NCBI GenBank assembly: GCA_963585895.1 | Contig: OY757934.1 | Coordinates: 31,879,923 to 31,943,922 of the forward strand | From: Sepioteuthis lessoniana | Lineage: Eukaryota > Mollusca > Cephalopoda > Myopsida > Loliginidae | DNA length: 64,000 nucleotides | Reading direction: 5' to 3' | Shown: positions 60,833 to 64,000 of the stretch, one piece after another | How positions within the stretch are numbered: the first letter of the stretch is position 1 | Layout of the letters: every line of letters begins with the position of its first letter | The notes under the pieces: model-generated | Database searches by the model: none | What the model saw: the letters and a program-made list of their open reading frames with translations, nothing else | What the model was told of the DNA's origin: nothing | Position numbers and translations under genes: made by a program

Positions 60833-62797
60833 GCTAACTCACCCGAGGACATATTTATAACGAGACCCTCCCCAATGCCGGAAGAAGCACCTTTTGACTT
60901 GTCGTCATCTGCAAGTACTATTCCACCGGCCCAGAAACCAAAAGAAACAACAGTCTCTTGGTCGTCACACTGTGTGAACCAAAAAACCCCCAGTGACTAC
61001 GCAAGAGACAGGGCAGAAAAATATGCCAACTATTTTAAGGAAGGCGAAATACTTCCTATACCGGAACTTGTGAAAGAAGTTGAACCAAAGACCCTGTCCT
61101 TCGTAGTCACTGATCTTAAGACCAAGAGACTAGCAGGACTTAAAAAAGAGACTTTCGAAGACTTACTAAAAAGCGCAAACATCCCAGGGAAGTATTTCTG
61201 CCGCAGGAGCTTCGCAACCTGGGATGTTTTACTCCCTTCAGAGGAAGTAGCCAAGAAACTGGCCGGTGGTAACATTACAACACGCTTCTTCCGGCTTCAA
61301 CCTGAATATCGAGGCAAGCGAAGAATAAAGGTCACCGTATGTAATGTCTCAATGCAATTGAGTGGGGACGTTCTCGCCGCCTACTTAAGCATATATGGCG
61401 GCGTTGAACAAGTTTCCCAAATAACATCAACACGAGGAACTGCATACGGTGATTATGTCTTCATCATGTGCCTCGATAGGGGAGGGTTTAACAACGTACC
61501 TCATAAAATAAAATACCGAGATCAAACGATGACGGTGGTCGTTGAGGGCAGGAAACCCTTATGTTGGGCGTGTAACAAAATCGGACATTTTTCTAAAAAC
61601 TGCCCTCAAAAAACAACGACCACCGCAACAACGACTACTACCACTACTACTGCTTCAGAGATCATAACAACCAAGACACCCACCAAAAACATCGAAAATC
61701 ATCAAGAAAACCCCAACAAAAAAGACGAGGAGGGGTGGACTCAAGTGACAAGAAAAAAAGGGGGAAAAAAAACTCCCATAAAAAAGTCAATAGCACCTAC
61801 AGAAAACAAAACTAACCAAACAAATACCACAAAAGACTCAACAACTGTAATCATCGCTACTCCTACTGATACTACTACTAAAACACAATCATCAACATCG
61901 ACCACTGCAACTGAACAATCATCAACACCAATAGAACCCATGGACATGAGCATTAACTTAAAAAGAAGAAGGAATAGCGAAGACTCGCCAACAAAAGAGG
62001 GGGAAAAAAGAAATCCAAAAAAAACAACACAACAACAAACACCCTCCCTACCTCAACCTAAGGGGGAGGGGAAAAAGAAAATATCAAAGTCACCAGCCAC
62101 AAATGAGCGACCAGCTCAAATAATTCATCCCCTCCCACAAATACAAAAAATCACTCCAATAAACCCAATCGAAATCCCACTACCCCCCTCACTTTCTCCA
62201 ATCACAACCCCGAAAATTTTCACACGATCACAGTCAGTGACACGACTCTCACCTGATCCACAAACAGCATCAACATCATCATCAGGTCAAAAACCAAGAG
62301 CACGCTCGGCTTCAACAGAAGCCCGCCATGCAATGACAGCTTTTATCTTCTGCGAAGACATTTTAGAAAACCCAAATCATGACCACATTTTAAAAACCTC
62401 ATTAAAGCCATTGCGCTCATTTAAAAAAATAAACAACAAAGACATCACTAACCCCTACATATTCAAGGACGCTCCAATGTTGACCACATTCGTCCGTACG
62501 GCTGGCAATCGGACTAAAGAACTATGGAACTTTATTGACGAAGCCAGCCGGGCGGACGTAATGTTGGCCAACACAAAAAATGCAATGCTAAAAAAAATGC
62601 TTCCTTTTTGTTCGGGCAGGGTCCCGATTTTAGTTCACCCATCATTTTATAGGTCCCTAAAGCTGAGGTACCCTATGGATGTCGGGGGAATTACCAGGGA
62701 CGACCGAGTTAGCACTGAGCTCGGCACCGGTTCCCTGCGTCAGGCCGTCGGCATCCTCACCCCGAAGGATTTCCGGCCCATAGTCGACACTGAGTAA
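60824..62797 (+). CDS. LINE ORF1 protein, divergent variant (copy C)
   Basis: 657 residues; ATG at 60824 with an in-frame TAG 18 nt upstream. Homologous to A/B ORF1 over the RRM-like segment (RRIKVTVCNVSMQLSGD), the knuckle CX2CX4HX4C at 247-260 (CWACNKIGHFSKNC), GWTQVT, NLKRRRNSEDS and the C-terminal domain, at very roughly 60% identity by eye in the conserved parts and little in the linker. The last 24 residues, GTGSLRQAVG through IVDTE, are identical at DNA level to A and B. Base composition is A-rich, unlike ORF2. Confidence 0.9.
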   Translation: MEEANSPEDIFITRPSPMPEEAPFDLSSSASTIPPAQKPKETTVSWSSHCVNQKTPSDYARDRAEKYANYFKEGEILPIPELVKEVEPKTLSFVVTDLKTKRLAGLKKETFEDLLKSANIPGKYFCRRSFATWDVLLPSEEVAKKLAGGNITTRFFRLQPEYRGKRRIKVTVCNVSMQLSGDVLAAYLSIYGGVEQVSQITSTRGTAYGDYVFIMCLDRGGFNNVPHKIKYRDQTMTVVVEGRKPLCWACNKIGHFSKNCPQKTTTTATTTTTTTTASEIITTKTPTKNIENHQENPNKKDEEGWTQVTRKKGGKKTPIKKSIAPTENKTNQTNTTKDSTTVIIATPTDTTTKTQSSTSTTATEQSSTPIEPMDMSINLKRRRNSEDSPTKEGEKRNPKKTTQQQTPSLPQPKGEGKKKISKSPATNERPAQIIHPLPQIQKITPINPIEIPLPPSLSPITTPKIFTRSQSVTRLSPDPQTASTSSSGQKPRARSASTEARHAMTAFIFCEDILENPNHDHILKTSLKPLRSFKKINNKDITNPYIFKDAPMLTTFVRTAGNRTKELWNFIDEASRADVMLANTKNAMLKKMLPFCSGRVPILVHPSFYRSLKLRYPMDVGGITRDDRVSTELGTGSLRQAVGILTPKDFRPIVDTE

Positions 62798-62811
62798 GGT
62801 AAGTGGGACTG

Positions 62812-64000
62812 ATGACTCTAAACCTTGCCAGTTTGAATGTGAGGGGATTGAGGGATTCAAGCAAGTGTGCGCGCTTGCTTGGTGAACTCAGGAACCTCGG
62901 AGTAGATGTTGCTGCAGTGCAGGAGACTCACTTCACTTGCGGTGCCGACTGTCGGGTGCTGGAAAGCGATTTTAACGTTTTCTCAGCATACGGCAGCGGC
63001 ACCAGCGCTGGGGTCTCTTTGCTAGTTGGACGCAGCCTTGATGCTGATGTTGACGTTGTTTTTGCAGGTGACGGGGGCCGGCTGGTTGTGGTCGATGTTG
63101 CCGTGAAAAGTTTCAAGTTCCGTCTGGTTGCGGTTTATGCGTCCAATATCGCTGCGGAGAGGGTTTCCTTTTTTCGTCGGTTGGCGCCGTTCCTGGACGA
63201 TACGAAGCGGCTAGTCTTAATGGGTGATTGGAATGCGATCCTTGATCCCAAGATAGATAAGGTCGGACGGGGAGCTAGCAGATTGGGAAGGTGTGAAAGC
63301 AGCCTTGTCGGCTTCGTGACTCGTCACGGCCTCGTCGACAGGTTTCGTCTTGATCACCCAGGGCGGGAGATGTGGACGTGGCTAGATAGCTCGCCCTCTG
63401 CCAAAGTAGGCTCCTACTTGGACAGAGTGTTAGTGAGAAGAGCTGACATTGATTTTGTTAGTTGTCCCACGTTCCACTTGATAGCGTGGACTGACCATAA
63501 ACTCATTAGAGTCAGTCTGCGGTTAGTTAATAGACCTAGTCTAGCCGGCTACTGGAAGTTCAATACCTCCTTATTGGAGATACGGGACTTCCGGGACCGG
63601 CTGGAATCCCTAATTCAGCGGGCGTTAGTGGGGGCGGTTACCGGGAATAGGTGGTGGGTTTCTCTTAAACATAGGATTAGAGATTTCGCCACCAAGTACG
63701 GTCGACAGCTCAATCTAGATAGGACCGCGGAGGCGAAATCTATAGATGATAGACTTTCCCGGGCGGTGGCTGGGGGGGACTCCCTAGGTGTAGAGCTAGC
63801 TAGGAGGGACCTTGAGCGTGAGAGTAGCGAGCGCTACAAGGGATCAGTAGTTAGATCTAGGCTAAAAAGAGTTCTCAACGAAGCTGTGAAATCGAACGCG
63901 ACTGCGCGTGAAGAAGAAGTGCGAAGGTTCCCCGATCGGTACATCGCATCTGTCAAGACCCCGGACGGGTGTCTGCTGCGATCGGGTCGTGAGATACGTG
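62812..64000 (+). CDS. LINE ORF2, 5' part, open to window end (copy C)
   Basis: 396 codons plus one base, open from ATG 62812 without stop or indel relative to A (49864-51052) and B. It contains the complete endonuclease domain (VQETH, GDWNAILDP, SYLDRV, TDHKLI) and the linker toward the RT. At the two positions where A and B differ in this stretch, C agrees with B. Confidence 0.92.
   Translation, partial: MTLNLASLNVRGLRDSSKCARLLGELRNLGVDVAAVQETHFTCGADCRVLESDFNVFSAYGSGTSAGVSLLVGRSLDADVDVVFAGDGGRLVVVDVAVKSFKFRLVAVYASNIAAERVSFFRRLAPFLDDTKRLVLMGDWNAILDPKIDKVGRGASRLGRCESSLVGFVTRHGLVDRFRLDHPGREMWTWLDSSPSAKVGSYLDRVLVRRADIDFVSCPTFHLIAWTDHKLIRVSLRLVNRPSLAGYWKFNTSLLEIRDFRDRLESLIQRALVGAVTGNRWWVSLKHRIRDFATKYGRQLNLDRTAEAKSIDDRLSRAVAGGDSLGVELARRDLERESSERYKGSVVRSRLKRVLNEAVKSNATAREEEVRRFPDRYIASVKTPDGCLLRSGREIR

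Larger units (their letters stand above)
60513..64000 (+). mobile_element. Tx1-like LINE, copy C (runs off the window), chimeric
   Basis: It shares only the first about 22 bp of its 5' UTR with A and B, then a divergent UTR and a divergent but homologous ORF1. From 62726 (about 70 nt before the ORF1 stop) to the window end it matches B at every position compared, and A except at the two sites where A and B differ. The 3' end lies outside the window. Confidence 0.9.

Noticed and set aside
1-64000. CRISPR array, prokaryotic operon or bacterial promoter signals
   Set aside because: Regularly spaced repeats with unique spacers are absent; all repeats are microsatellites or eukaryotic transposable elements.

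Overview
The window looks like intergenic or intronic DNA from a coleoid cephalopod, most likely an octopus. It is AT-rich and full of long (TA)n, (CA)n, (CT)n and (TTC)n microsatellites. It carries several tRNA-headed SINE families and many short 3' fragments of one RTE-like LINE. No convincing host protein-coding gene, tRNA gene or functional rRNA gene was found. The organism call is inference from repeat content, not from a marker gene.

Layout. Positions 1-5500 hold SINE-like repeats, microsatellites, a perfect 43-bp inverted repeat (1184-1273) and a fragment resembling the 3' two thirds of 5S rRNA (5371-5450). Positions 5501-11988 are a decayed Ty1/copia retrotransposon with LTRs, primer-binding site, polypurine tract, gag, protease, integrase, reverse transcriptase and RNase H. 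Three younger elements interrupt it: a probable solo LTR in gag (5-bp target duplication), an RTE LINE tail between protease and integrase (10-bp duplication), and a second solo LTR in RNase H (4-bp duplication). Positions 12000-47500 are a mosaic of four SINE-like families (called F1 to F4 here), an unidentified five-copy repeat (called R5), RTE-like LINE fragments, one mariner transposase remnant, fold-back repeats and microsatellites.

The most striking region is 47565-64000: three Tx1-like (L1 superfamily) LINEs in perfect head-to-tail tandem. Copies A (47565-54028) and B (54029-60512) are complete with two intact ORFs. Copy C (60513 to beyond the window end) has an intact ORF1 and an ORF2 that stays open to the edge. 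ORF1 encodes an RRM-like/CCHC RNA-binding protein; ORF2 encodes an APE-type endonuclease, a reverse transcriptase and a C-terminal CCHC motif.

The array is mosaic. From the middle of ORF1 to the 3' end (4808 bp, no indels), A and B are almost identical, but their upstream ORF1 halves differ substantially. C has a strongly divergent 5' UTR and ORF1, yet becomes essentially identical to A and B about 70 nt before the ORF1 stop. A single ORF2/3'UTR module is therefore joined to three different 5' modules.

In all three copies the ORF1 AUG sits inside a hairpin whose stem is kept by compensatory changes, with the U of the AUG as the only unpaired base in the right arm near the start. A second hairpin in the 5' UTR is also conserved in shape despite sequence divergence. 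These are the best candidates here for an undescribed regulatory system.
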